A DNA stretch of 41,967 nucleotides, from positions 1 to 41,967 of the IMG/VR virus record IMGVR_UViG_3300028025_003760. One strand, given 5' to 3'. Source of the stretch: a virus. This document shows, in pieces, positions 32,054 through 39,119 of this stretch (its first letter is position 1; every line of letters starts with the position of its first letter). Under the pieces are notes generated by a model. The model had not been told where the DNA came from, searched no databases, and was given only the letters and a program-made list of their open reading frames with translations. The position numbers and the translations under genes are program-made.

Positions 32054-32296
32054 ATGAGAACCTTATCTTTACCTCTTGAAGATTATAAAAAAGATTTGGC
32101 AGATCAACATGCGGCTGGATTTAAAGAAGCCTATCGTCGATTTCTTTTGATCGCTGAGTATGCAAAGACAGATAAGTCAGAAGCAATCACCATGATTGTC
32201 GAGGACTTCGAAGGTGAGCAAGCTAAAGTTGATAAGATGTTGCTAACTTTAGATCTTATGGAAGAGGCTGAAAGAATTTGGGGAATAAAGAAATGA
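32054..32296 (+). CDS. Small acidic helical protein, unknown function
   Basis: The protein has 80 residues, two bases after the preceding stop. MRTLSLPLEDYKKDLADQHA and ITMIVEDFEGEQAKVDKMLL indicate a mostly helical acidic protein. Nothing in it identifies a function. Initiation probably relies on the ribosome ending the gene before. Confidence 0.55.
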   Translation: MRTLSLPLEDYKKDLADQHAAGFKEAYRRFLLIAEYAKTDKSEAITMIVEDFEGEQAKVDKMLLTLDLMEEAERIWGIKK

Positions 32297-32520
32297 AAGA
32301 TCAAATCGTGATGTCACCTAATAATGCTTTCTGTGCTGTCGCTATTCCACTCTATAGAATCTGTCATGAGCAAGAGCTTGCCAAGATGGAAGGTCACACT
32401 TTACTTCTGACCAATACAAAACCATCTGCTTATGCAATTGACTGTGGACCTGAAGGTGGAACTCAGTTGATGAACGCTGACTTTGTTGAGAAGAATTTAA
32501 TCTTCTTGGGTGATCTATGA
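32293..32520 (+). CDS. Small protein of early cluster, unknown function
   Basis: The start at 32293 has GGGG 12 bases upstream and overlaps the previous stop by four bases; a TTG at 32278 is less likely. The 75 residues contain MSPNNAFCAVAIPLYRICHE and TNTKPSAYAIDCGPEGG, suggesting a small alpha/beta domain. No family recognised. Confidence 0.55.
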   Translation: MKDQIVMSPNNAFCAVAIPLYRICHEQELAKMEGHTLLLTNTKPSAYAIDCGPEGGTQLMNADFVEKNLIFLGDL

Positions 32521-32726
32521 TTGACGATTTAAAAAAAGAATTTAAAAGACCTCACTGGATTAAGAGACACGCTACTGCGCTGTGGTTTCTTCATCTGTCA
32601 GCTGGTCTTTTGATTTCTTCTTACCTTGATGATGTGAGAATGCAGGCGTTTTATAATGGTCTCTTGTGTGGTTCAATTCTTTATCACTCAATTTATAACT
32701 GGGCTTATCCAAGGTACGGGAGATAA
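32517..32726 (+). CDS. Small membrane protein, one or two helices
   Basis: The protein has 69 residues overlapping the previous gene by four bases. MIDDLKKEFKRPHWIKRHAT is basic, then ALWFLHLSAGLLISSY and FYNGLLCGSILYHSIYNWAY are hydrophobic with a short break between them, so a hairpin in the inner membrane is likely. Its role is unknown. Confidence 0.6.
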   Translation: MIDDLKKEFKRPHWIKRHATALWFLHLSAGLLISSYLDDVRMQAFYNGLLCGSILYHSIYNWAYPRYGR

Positions 32727-32730
32727 TGAA

Positions 32731-32940
32731 ATGAAACATTTCGAGATGGCCAACGGTGATAATCCAGAAGAAATTATCTTGGCAACACAGAGATCTGTGA
32801 TGACTGCTCTTAAAAACTGCGTCACCAATATAAGAAAAGATACCAAACAACCGGGCCTTACTTGGGAACAACTTGATTATCTGTTCGATAGTTTTGAAAA
32901 GAAACAGCCTGAGATTATTATTCAGAGGGGGCCGATGTGA
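32731..32940 (+). CDS. Small soluble protein, unknown function
   Basis: The start at 32731 follows GGGAGATAATGAA. The 69 residues include MKHFEMANGDNPEEIILATQ and VMTALKNCVTNIRKDT, mainly helical, then QPGLTWEQLDYLFDSFEKKQ. An upstream in-frame extension lies inside the membrane-protein gene and is rejected. No family recognised. Confidence 0.58.
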   Translation: MKHFEMANGDNPEEIILATQRSVMTALKNCVTNIRKDTKQPGLTWEQLDYLFDSFEKKQPEIIIQRGPM

Positions 32941-33371
32941 AATTTAAAATAGGTGACATCATCGAGTTTAAAGATGCGGCATTTAGATCTGCCCCTAAAG
33001 AATTTGAACTTACTGGAGCTAATTATGTTGGACGCATTGATGCGATTATAAAAAACATTGGTCCTCTAAGGAAGGGTGATCATGAGTTTGAACTTTGGAT
33101 GGAATACTATGGAGAAATGAACGGTCGCCTTTACGTGTGGCCTGATCTTGTTATTAGAACAATTGAGGATGGTCATACTGCATTTCCAAAAGAATTAAAC
33201 CCACCATTGAAACTTGGAACCATGGTCACATTTGTTGATGATAAGAAAAATCATCTGGATGAGATCGAGGGATATGAGTATTACTTCAGTGGTGATGAAG
33301 ATCGTTGGCAATACAAAATGAAATACTCTGGGTTTTTAATGGGCACTGATGAGTTTGAGGTGAAGAAATGA
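32937..33371 (+). CDS. Beta-rich protein with duplicated SH3-like segments, unknown function
   Basis: The protein has 144 residues with a GTG start overlapping the previous stop by four bases, behind GAGGGGGCC. Two related halves can be seen: KIGDIIEFKDAAF...VGRIDAI and KLGTMVTFVDDKK...DEIEGYEYYF, each starting with a (K/L)xGxx(V/I)xFxD strand, as in tandem SH3-like barrels. Acidic overall. Function unknown. Confidence 0.62.
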   Translation: MKFKIGDIIEFKDAAFRSAPKEFELTGANYVGRIDAIIKNIGPLRKGDHEFELWMEYYGEMNGRLYVWPDLVIRTIEDGHTAFPKELNPPLKLGTMVTFVDDKKNHLDEIEGYEYYFSGDEDRWQYKMKYSGFLMGTDEFEVKK

Positions 33372-33484
33372 AATGGCTTCAATTTATTCTAGCGATTCCA
33401 TTTATAATTATTGGATGGATGTGGGGCATAGCGTTCATGGGATTCAAGGCAGGTGTTGCCTTGGCAGATTACTACAATGATTAA
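33368..33484 (+). CDS. Tiny single-span membrane protein (38 residues)
   Basis: The ATG at 33368 overlaps the previous stop (ATGA). The product MKWLQFILAIPFIIIGWMWG followed by IAFMGFKAGVALADYYND is a single transmembrane helix with a short acidic end. Coupled overlaps with both neighbours support translation. Role unknown. Confidence 0.5.
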   Translation: MKWLQFILAIPFIIIGWMWGIAFMGFKAGVALADYYND

Positions 33485-33743
33485 TTTATTTTGTAAGTGT
33501 AAAGAAAAAGATCTTCAGATAGAAGCGTTGAATGAAAGGCTTAGAGAGTCTTATATAAGATCCACTCACTTTAGTCAGGTATCACTGGCTTCTGTTCAGC
33601 AAATGCTTTCAACTTTGAGAGAGACTGATCAGATGAAAGATCAAAGAATCAAATCACTGCGTGAAGAGAACAGTATGCTTAAGCAAAAGATATTAAACAT
33701 GGAACTTTACCAAGCTAAGTACAAAGCAAAAGCGAGTAATTAA
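33477..33743 (+). CDS. Small coiled-coil protein, unknown function
   Basis: The start at 33477 overlaps the end of the membrane peptide gene; a longer frame from 33453 is less likely. The 88 residues contain KCKEKDLQIEALNERLRESY and KDQRIKSLREENSMLKQKIL, a coiled coil. Two Cys residues near the N-terminus could bind a metal or form a disulfide. No family recognised. Confidence 0.56.
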   Translation: MINLFCKCKEKDLQIEALNERLRESYIRSTHFSQVSLASVQQMLSTLRETDQMKDQRIKSLREENSMLKQKILNMELYQAKYKAKASN

Positions 33744-33744
33744 A

Positions 33745-34005
33745 ATGAAAGAATTTGAAACAGAAGTCTTGGGTGTTAATGAGAGAGTCGAAGCTCCACC
33801 CAGAACAATACAGTTGTTGCCAACGAAGCTTTACATTCTTCCACAAGGTTCAATTAGAAATGAGCCTTCCCTTGTTTGGGTTCTTTCTGCTGGTGACAGG
33901 TCACCTGTTGTTGTTTCTCAGATAAGTTTAAGAATGCTGATTGAATCTCTTGATAGAAAAGCTCTTGATTTTTTTAAGCAAGCAATTGCTCGGGTGGATA
34001 ACTAA
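33745..34005 (+). CDS. Small protein of early cluster, unknown function
   Basis: The protein has 86 residues, starting one base after the preceding stop. TIQLLPTKLYILPQGSIRNE and LVWVLSAGDRSPVVVSQISL form a strand-rich part, followed by a helix LIESLDRKALDFFKQAIARV. Nothing diagnostic is visible. It abuts the ASCH gene and may be co-translated with it. Confidence 0.55.
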   Translation: MKEFETEVLGVNERVEAPPRTIQLLPTKLYILPQGSIRNEPSLVWVLSAGDRSPVVVSQISLRMLIESLDRKALDFFKQAIARVDN

Positions 34006-34341
34006 ATGAAATGCCTTTCAATTCGTCAGCCATGGGCTCACTTGATTATTCATGGCGGCAAGGATATAGAGAACAGAACCTGGAAAACAAAACACCGTGG
34101 TCCTTTTCTCGTTCACGCCTCTCAGATGATTGACTACGAAGCTTGTAAAAAATTTAACTTAAAACCTAATCAGCTTCATACTGGTGGAATCATTGGCGTT
34201 GTTGATCTTGTTGACGTGGTGACTGAATCAGATAGTAAGTGGTGGATTGGTCCTGTTGGTTTTGTTCTAGAGAATCCAAAGGAACTAGAGTACAGAGTTT
34301 ATAAAGGTAAGCTCAATTTTTTTGAGGCTGAATATAATTAA
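34006..34341 (+). CDS. ASCH-domain protein
   Basis: The protein has 111 residues. KCLSIRQPWAHLIIHGGKDI and ENRTWKTKHRGPFLVHASQM are the hallmark N-terminal strands of the ASCH (PUA-like) domain, with GGIIGVVDLVDVV next and GPVGFVLENP later. ASCH proteins bind RNA and include small nucleoside or RNA-modification amidohydrolases; in phages they appear as lone domains of uncertain role. It starts directly after the preceding stop. Confidence 0.85.
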   Translation: MKCLSIRQPWAHLIIHGGKDIENRTWKTKHRGPFLVHASQMIDYEACKKFNLKPNQLHTGGIIGVVDLVDVVTESDSKWWIGPVGFVLENPKELEYRVYKGKLNFFEAEYN

Positions 34342-34354
34342 GGAGAATTTTTAG

Positions 34355-34588
34355 ATGAAGATAAAAATAAAAACTGAACAATTCGGCTTTACTTCTGGTC
34401 AGATAGTTGATGCGACAGTTTCTGATAACAAAAATGCAGTTACTTTTTTACCTGGAACTGAGTCTTATTACTGGCTTGCCTCTGGTTCTTTTGAAATTAT
34501 AGAAGAGAAGCAAAGCAAAGACGTTAATTTTTCTCAATCTCTCAGAGATCTTGTTGGTCAGGATATGAATAGAATTGAATTTAAGTAG
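34355..34588 (+). CDS. Small beta-rich protein, unknown function
   Basis: The protein has 77 residues and follows AAGGAGAATTTTTAG. MKIKIKTEQFGFTSGQIVDA, KNAVTFLPGTESYYWLASGS and FEIIEEKQ indicate a small barrel (KOW/SH3-like by appearance), with a short C-terminal helix. No family recognised with certainty. Confidence 0.57.
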   Translation: MKIKIKTEQFGFTSGQIVDATVSDNKNAVTFLPGTESYYWLASGSFEIIEEKQSKDVNFSQSLRDLVGQDMNRIEFK

Positions 34589-34596
34589 GGGTGAAC

Positions 34597-34788
34597 ATGA
34601 AAACATATTTAGGTGACGGCGTTTATGCGGAGTGGACAGGTTACTCGATGGCAATAGAATGTAATTGCATGAGTGAGCCAAACAAGATCTTCTTAGAACC
34701 TGAAGCTGTCGAAAGACTCAGTCAATTTTATAAACAGGCAACAACAAAACCAAAGGTGGAATCAGATGAACCAACTACTAACAGTTAA
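34597..34788 (+). CDS. Small phage protein with YLGDGVYAE motif, unknown function
   Basis: The start at 34597 follows TAGGGGTGAAC. MKTYLGDGVYAEWTGYSMAI, then NKIFLEPEAVERLSQFYKQA is a recurrent small phage protein pattern (Y-LGDGVYAE-x-DGY then LEPxVxxxL). Its function has not been established to my knowledge. The Pro/Thr/Glu-rich end is variable. Confidence 0.67.
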   Translation: MKTYLGDGVYAEWTGYSMAIECNCMSEPNKIFLEPEAVERLSQFYKQATTKPKVESDEPTTNS

Positions 34789-34897
34789 GATGGCAGTCGT
34801 TCTAATTGGTGCCGTTGCTTATGCGCTACATTGTAGAGACGCTGCTGCTGGTGTTTCTGCTGGATGTTTTCTTTATCTATTGAGTACAATTTCTTAG
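34766..34897 (+). CDS. Tiny membrane peptide (43 residues)
   Basis: The ATG at 34766 lies near the end of the preceding gene, after AAAGGTGGAATCAG. MNQLLTVKMAVVLIGAVAYA followed by LHCRDAAAGVSAGCFLYLLS contains one hydrophobic helix or two short ones, with two Cys residues. It is open to a TAG at 34895. It is too small to be classified and is included on ribosome-binding site and composition evidence. Confidence 0.45.
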   Translation: MNQLLTVKMAVVLIGAVAYALHCRDAAAGVSAGCFLYLLSTIS

Positions 34898-34920
34898 TAT
34901 ACCATTATAGGAGGATACCA

Positions 34921-35169
34921 ATGAAGCAACAGCAAACTAAAGAAACACCAGCCGCTGATACAAAATCAACTTACGGCAAAGTCATTGCGGCCTTTGATGA
35001 AGCAAAGAAAGATCCCAACATCGTTGGCTGTATCATTGTGACACTTAAGCCTGATGGCACTGTGAACATTCAAACGGTTCAGCAAAATGGATTAGAGCTT
35101 TTGTATATGGCAAAGATGATAGAGCTTCACACGAACTCTGGCTTTCAATTGGAAAAGAAAACCAAATAA
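34921..35169 (+). CDS. Small alpha/beta protein, unknown function
   Basis: The start at 34921 follows TAGGAGGATACCA, one of the best ribosome-binding sites in the window. The 82 residues include KQQQTKETPAADTKSTYGKV, then IAAFDEAKKDPNIVGCIIVT and LKPDGTVNIQTVQQNGLELL. It reads as a small soluble strand-helix protein. No family recognised. Confidence 0.6.
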   Translation: MKQQQTKETPAADTKSTYGKVIAAFDEAKKDPNIVGCIIVTLKPDGTVNIQTVQQNGLELLYMAKMIELHTNSGFQLEKKTK

Positions 35170-35175
35170 GATTTT

Positions 35176-35367
35176 ATGAGAGTCAAAGTCAAAGACTACA
35201 TCAAAAAGAATTATCCTAATTGTGTTCAAAAAGTTTGGTGCTTTGATGTTCGTGTGCGAGAAATGCTTAATGATGATTCTTTACTTGAAGGCAAGGAAAT
35301 TTTTCTAGTTGAACTTACTCAGCCTGAGCCAATTCGTGACGTTGCTTTAGATAAGGATCAAGATTGA
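35176..35367 (+). CDS. Small protein before VRR-NUC gene, unknown function
   Basis: The protein has 63 residues. MRVKVKDYIKKNYPNCVQKV and VWCFDVRVREMLNDDSLLEG precede a strand KEIFLVELTQPEP. The stop overlaps the start of the nuclease gene (TTGA), suggesting coupled translation. No clear ribosome-binding site precedes it. Confidence 0.52.
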   Translation: MRVKVKDYIKKNYPNCVQKVWCFDVRVREMLNDDSLLEGKEIFLVELTQPEPIRDVALDKDQD

Positions 35368-35813
35368 AAGAAAAAGACCTGCTCAATAAAATCCAACTCT
35401 ATGTGACATCAATAGGTAGTAGGCTGTTCAGAAATAATGTGGCCCTGTCGGTTTCGGGTCGTGTCATAGCGGTTCGCTCCAGGGAAACACACACTCTTCA
35501 GCCTGGTGATTTCATCGTAAGAAAAGGTCGGCTCATCAAGTCAGGGCTTGCAACAGGCTCATCTGATTTAATAGGCTGGAAGACCGTCACTATTACACCT
35601 GATCTTGTAGGTTGTAAGTTGGCAGTTTTCACAGCGGTCGAGGGTAAAACCGGAAAACTGAAACTCACTCCCGAACAAGCTGCGTTCTTAGCGGCGGTTA
35701 ACAAAGCGGGCGGCATCGCAATTGAGGCGAGATCAATTGATGATGTGGCAAGTGTTTTCGAGGGGACAAAGAGTGAGCAACATAGACGTGGGGACAAATC
35801 CCCAACAGATTGA
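35364..35813 (+). CDS. VRR-NUC domain nuclease
   Basis: The protein has 149 residues with a TTG start overlapping the previous stop by four bases. The VRR-NUC fold of PD-(D/E)xK nucleases is seen in RLFRNNVA, GSSDLIGW (Asp68), AVEGKTG (Glu93, Lys95 as ExK) and TPEQAAFLAAVNKAGGIAIE. The family is frequent next to phage primase/helicase genes and probably cleaves branched or nicked DNA in replication. It overlaps the following primase gene by 41 bases. Confidence 0.85.
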   Translation: MKEKDLLNKIQLYVTSIGSRLFRNNVALSVSGRVIAVRSRETHTLQPGDFIVRKGRLIKSGLATGSSDLIGWKTVTITPDLVGCKLAVFTAVEGKTGKLKLTPEQAAFLAAVNKAGGIAIEARSIDDVASVFEGTKSEQHRRGDKSPTD

Positions 35814-38181
35814 TTTTACATCCATTTCAAATAGACTTCTTTCAAAAGCTGAATTCATTGTAGCTGACCTGGTTCCTGGTGGGAAACGGGTGGGCCCTGA
35901 GTATAGGGCAGGTGCCCTACGCGGAGGCCCTGGTGATAGTTTTGGTTTTAATTTAATAACAGGTAAGTGGGCAGATTTTGCGACAGGCCAAAAAGGTGGA
36001 GACCTAATCAGCCTGTACGCAGAAATCCATAATGTAAATCAGGGAGAGGCAGCCCGTAAACTATCCGAAGTTTACTTGGGTGAAGTCAATATCAAATCAC
36101 AGCACCCACAAGAAAGCCCACCGAATCTTAAACCTAAATATGTTTTAACCGCGCCGCCTGTTGACGTGGCGGCACCTGAATTTGGGAAGCCCGACCTCGT
36201 CCATGAGTATCTGGGCAAGAATAATGAACTTCTCTTTTATGTTACCAGATACACACACAGCGGCAAAAAAACTTTTGTTCCCTGGTCCTGGTCAACTGAG
36301 GGTAAGTGGGTGAAGAAACTTTGGGATGCCCCGCGCCCACTTTATGGTCTGCATAATGTGCATAAATATGCGAGTAAACCCATCCTTATAGTTGAGGGTG
36401 AGAAAGCCTGCGATGCCGCTTCAAAGATCACTCAAGCTTATGTCGTTGTTACGTGGCCATCAGGCGCTCAGGCGTGGAACAAAGTTGATTGGTCACCTAT
36501 CTATGGTCGCAAAGTTCTCGTGTGGCCTGATGCCGATAAACCAGGAATCCAAGCAGGGACCATGATTGCATCCATGCTTCTTGATAAGTGTGCTGAAGTT
36601 AAATTCTTAAACGCTGACCGTGATCATTCAGATGGATGGGATGCTGCTGATGCTTTGGCTGAAGGATGGAATCATAAGGCGTTCTCGGAGTGGGCAAAGT
36701 CTGTTGTTCAGGTTGTTAACAAACCGAAAAGCGTGGTTCCTGAAGTCATGCCAGATCGGGAACCGACCAGAAGAAAACAGGAACCACGTGAAGTGAACTT
36801 GAATATATCACTCAGCAATGATCCTGATACAGTCCAGGTGCCGGTGAACAGACATCTTCTGTACGTTGAGCTGGGCCTCGAGATGACCCACGATAACACG
36901 CGCCTGGTGATGAATTCAGGCAACGTGGTAAAGATCCTCAAAGGCCTTCCTGACTTTAAAGATCTTGTCTGGACTGACACCTTTTATAATCAGGTGTTGA
37001 CCAAATGGAACACTGGGATCGTGAGGCCGTGGTCTGAGATTGACGATATAAAATTTTATATCATGCTACAAAACGTTTACGGCTTTACAAAAATATCCAA
37101 GCACCACGTTTCAGATGCCATTAATGATGTGGCCTCTAATATCCAAAAGCATGAGCCACGTGATTGGCTGACTGGTCTTACTTGGGACGGTGAGCCTCGA
37201 GTTGAACAGTTCTTTATTAAAACTCTGCAAGCCAAAGACTCTGAGTACACCAGGATCGTGTGTAAGAACTTTCTAGTCGCAATGGTCGCACGAATCATGG
37301 ACCCAGGCTGTAAAGCTGACCAGATGGTTATCCTTGAAGGCAGGCAGGGTTCACGCAAGTCCACGTTCGCATCTATTATGGGTGGGAAATGGTTTGCTGA
37401 AGCCAACGCTGACATCGGTACAAAAGACTTTGATATGTCGATGCAAGGCAAGCTTTTAATGGAGATCGGTGAGCTTGATAAGATGTCAAAGGCTGATATC
37501 AAAACCATTAAAAATAAACTGTCTCAAAGAATTGACGAGTATCGTCCAGCTTATGGGAGAAGTGTGCAAAAGTTCCCTCGAACTTGTTTGCTCATCGGTA
37601 CTACAAACGAGGACGATTACCTTGATGACGTCACGGGGGCTCGTCGATTCTTTCCTATTATTGTTGGAAACCGTATTGATACTGAATACGCTGAATCAGT
37701 GAGGGACCAGATTTTTGCTGAGGCTTTGGAGCTTTATAAATCAGGGTATCAGTGGCATCAGGAACCGCCTCGAAGTAAAGAGGTTCAGGAATCCCGTCGC
37801 AAACAGGATGCCTGGGAAGATGTAATTGGTCGCTGGCTTAATGAGAGAACGGTGCCTGGATCTTTTAACACGCATGATATTTGGACAGATGCATTAAAGG
37901 GTGAAGCTTCTCGACTTGGTAAGCCTGACCAAAATCGAATTGGCAGATGCATGAGAATCTTAGGTTACAGGTTACATCCGAAACGAGTCGGAGTTGGTGG
38001 AAAGCTGGTGAAGGTTTGGACTAAACAACACGATGAGTCTAATTCTGATAAACTTAAATCATCTGAAATTGACACTGATGCTAACGATGAAGAGGGTGAA
38101 ACTGTGAATATGGACCATAAACCTTGGAACTTTGCACCTGGTGCTGATAATACGGGCAGAAATCGCAATGTTACCTTTTAA
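35773..38181 (+). CDS. TOPRIM plus VirE-type primase/helicase
   Basis: The GTG at 35773 is chosen for GAGGGGACAAAGA upstream; an upstream in-frame start lies inside the nuclease gene. The 802 residues comprise an N-terminal domain with SFGFNLITGKWADFATGQKG (residues about 45-80), a TOPRIM domain with VEGEKACDAA (207-216) and WPDAD (251-255), a linker, and a VirE/VapE-type ATPase with DWLTGLTWDGEPRVE, Walker A EGRQGSRKST (522-531) and TNEDDYLDDVTGARRFFPI. This is a primase/helicase type that replaces separate DnaG and DnaB in many phages. A strong repeat region follows it. Confidence 0.92.
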   Translation: MSNIDVGTNPQQIDFTSISNRLLSKAEFIVADLVPGGKRVGPEYRAGALRGGPGDSFGFNLITGKWADFATGQKGGDLISLYAEIHNVNQGEAARKLSEVYLGEVNIKSQHPQESPPNLKPKYVLTAPPVDVAAPEFGKPDLVHEYLGKNNELLFYVTRYTHSGKKTFVPWSWSTEGKWVKKLWDAPRPLYGLHNVHKYASKPILIVEGEKACDAASKITQAYVVVTWPSGAQAWNKVDWSPIYGRKVLVWPDADKPGIQAGTMIASMLLDKCAEVKFLNADRDHSDGWDAADALAEGWNHKAFSEWAKSVVQVVNKPKSVVPEVMPDREPTRRKQEPREVNLNISLSNDPDTVQVPVNRHLLYVELGLEMTHDNTRLVMNSGNVVKILKGLPDFKDLVWTDTFYNQVLTKWNTGIVRPWSEIDDIKFYIMLQNVYGFTKISKHHVSDAINDVASNIQKHEPRDWLTGLTWDGEPRVEQFFIKTLQAKDSEYTRIVCKNFLVAMVARIMDPGCKADQMVILEGRQGSRKSTFASIMGGKWFAEANADIGTKDFDMSMQGKLLMEIGELDKMSKADIKTIKNKLSQRIDEYRPAYGRSVQKFPRTCLLIGTTNEDDYLDDVTGARRFFPIIVGNRIDTEYAESVRDQIFAEALELYKSGYQWHQEPPRSKEVQESRRKQDAWEDVIGRWLNERTVPGSFNTHDIWTDALKGEASRLGKPDQNRIGRCMRILGYRLHPKRVGVGGKLVKVWTKQHDESNSDKLKSSEIDTDANDEEGETVNMDHKPWNFAPGADNTGRNRNVTF

Positions 38182-38378
38182 AATGGGGTAACAAGATTTT
38201 TTGGGTAACTTTGTAAGCTATTGAAATTACTAAACTGATACTCTGTTACTTATGTTACCTATTAAATATACATTTTATTATTATTTATACCCTATATATG
38301 TGGGGTTTTAGGGGTGGGGGGCGTATGAATTCTAATAGAGTTATGGAAGTCACGAGTATCAAGAGTAACTGAGGTAAC
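38170..38378. repeat. GGTAAC-type repeat array, candidate origin
   Basis: Seven copies of GGTAAC or its complement, five exact and two with one change, lie at 38170 (complement), 38187, 38204, 38245 (complement), 38254 (complement), 38364 and 38373. The pairs at 38245/38254 and 38364/38373 each have nine-base spacing and face each other in inverted orientation. Between them are AT-rich DNA (about 38260-38300) and a G-rich tract (38302-38321). This matches the layout of replication origins or regulator arrays and it directly follows the primase gene. Confidence 0.6.
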
Positions 38379-38451
38379 AGCTGTTTTCGAATTGATTAAT
38401 AATTAAGCATTGGCTGGTGGACAGCTGGTGCGTCAAACAAGGAGATGCGAG
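38182..38451. other. Intergenic region downstream of primase
   Basis: About 270 bases without a convincing ORF. The left part is AT-rich with the GGTAAC-type repeats, the centre has TATATATGTGGGG followed by a G-rich tract that contains several GGGG runs, and the right end carries AAGGAGATGCGAG, the ribosome-binding site of the 38452 gene. No standard promoter or terminator stands out. Confidence 0.6.
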
Positions 38452-38700
38452 ATGTCCAAGATGAAGTACGATCCCAGCCTGCCAGTTAATGGTGTGGTCA
38501 AGATAACGAAATTGAATCCACTTCAAAGCATGACCAGGCGTGAGCATGTGATCTATGGGGTGTATCCAGATATATTGCATCAGGCTTTGGCGACCAATGC
38601 GGGCCTTAAGAATCCAGCTCCAGTTGATCGTGTTATTGAACTGGCCTCACGGCAAGCGATTCAAGCGGCTGACTCACTGTTCATTGAGCTTAATAAATGA
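38452..38700 (+). CDS. Small protein before the packaging genes, unknown function
   Basis: The start at 38452 follows AAGGAGATGCGAG. The 82 residues include MSKMKYDPSLPVNGVVKITK, MTRREHVIYGVYPDILHQAL and PVDRVIELASRQAIQAADSL, partly helical. No family recognised. It is the first gene after the repeat array and so may be the first of the late/packaging transcript. Confidence 0.62.
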   Translation: MSKMKYDPSLPVNGVVKITKLNPLQSMTRREHVIYGVYPDILHQALATNAGLKNPAPVDRVIELASRQAIQAADSLFIELNK

Positions 38701-38721
38701 ATAGGATGATTCCTTTAATAG

Positions 38722-38769
38722 TGATCAGAATTGATCAAATTTGAGCAATTTATTTGGCAGTTCTATTTT
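38722..38769 (+). promoter_or_regulatory. Possible promoter with TGATCA repeats upstream of packaging genes
   Basis: TTGAGC (38741-38746), 17 bases, then TATTTT (38764-38769), four of six matches each. Two TGATCA hexamers (38722-38727 and 38732-38737), forming a dyad with a four-base centre, lie just upstream. This is a moderate match only. Confidence 0.32.
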
Positions 38770-38795
38770 TTCGACTTCAAAAGAGGTGGGTTTTT

Positions 38796-38888
38796 ATGGA
38801 TGACATCTTCGATATCTTTGGACTGATTGAAATCTTTGGAGGGTATTGGTGTGTTGAAACCGACCTTCACCTTCACTTCGATCTTTAA
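38796..38888 (+). CDS. Short acidic/aromatic ORF (30 residues)
   Basis: The ATG at 38796 follows AAGAGGTGGGTTTTT. MDDIFDIFGLIEIFGGYWCV then ETDLHLHFDL is hydrophobic and acidic, with no family assignment. The next gene starts inside it in another frame with GGAGGG upstream of its GTG, so this may be a leader peptide whose translation exposes the following start. Confidence 0.42.
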   Translation: MDDIFDIFGLIEIFGGYWCVETDLHLHFDL

Positions 38889-39087
38889 GCAAAGGATGCA
38901 ATGGGATGCGGTGAGTCAGTATGGCCAGACAATTAAGGTCATACTCGGTGAGGGGCAAACCGCAGCTCGTGTGATCAATTCTTCGAAGCTGTGGAATAAG
39001 AAGATGAGCCCACGCATTCGTCTCAAATTGGTCCTTCGTGCCCAGACTTTCCTTTTATTTGAAGCTTGCCCAGGCTCAGACTGTTGA
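38851..39087 (+). CDS. Small basic protein before terminase genes, unknown function
   Basis: The GTG at 38851 has GGAGGGTATTGGT upstream and is preferred over a TTG at 38827. The 78 residues begin MLKPTFTFTSIFKQRMQWDA and contain GQTIKVILGEGQTAARVINS, then a basic part SPRIRLKLVLRAQT. No family recognised. It overlaps the 30-residue ORF by 38 bases. Confidence 0.56.
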   Translation: MLKPTFTFTSIFKQRMQWDAVSQYGQTIKVILGEGQTAARVINSSKLWNKKMSPRIRLKLVLRAQTFLLFEACPGSDC

Positions 39088-39119
39088 CTCATGGTGGGGC
39101 TGTCTGGCTGTATTAATCA

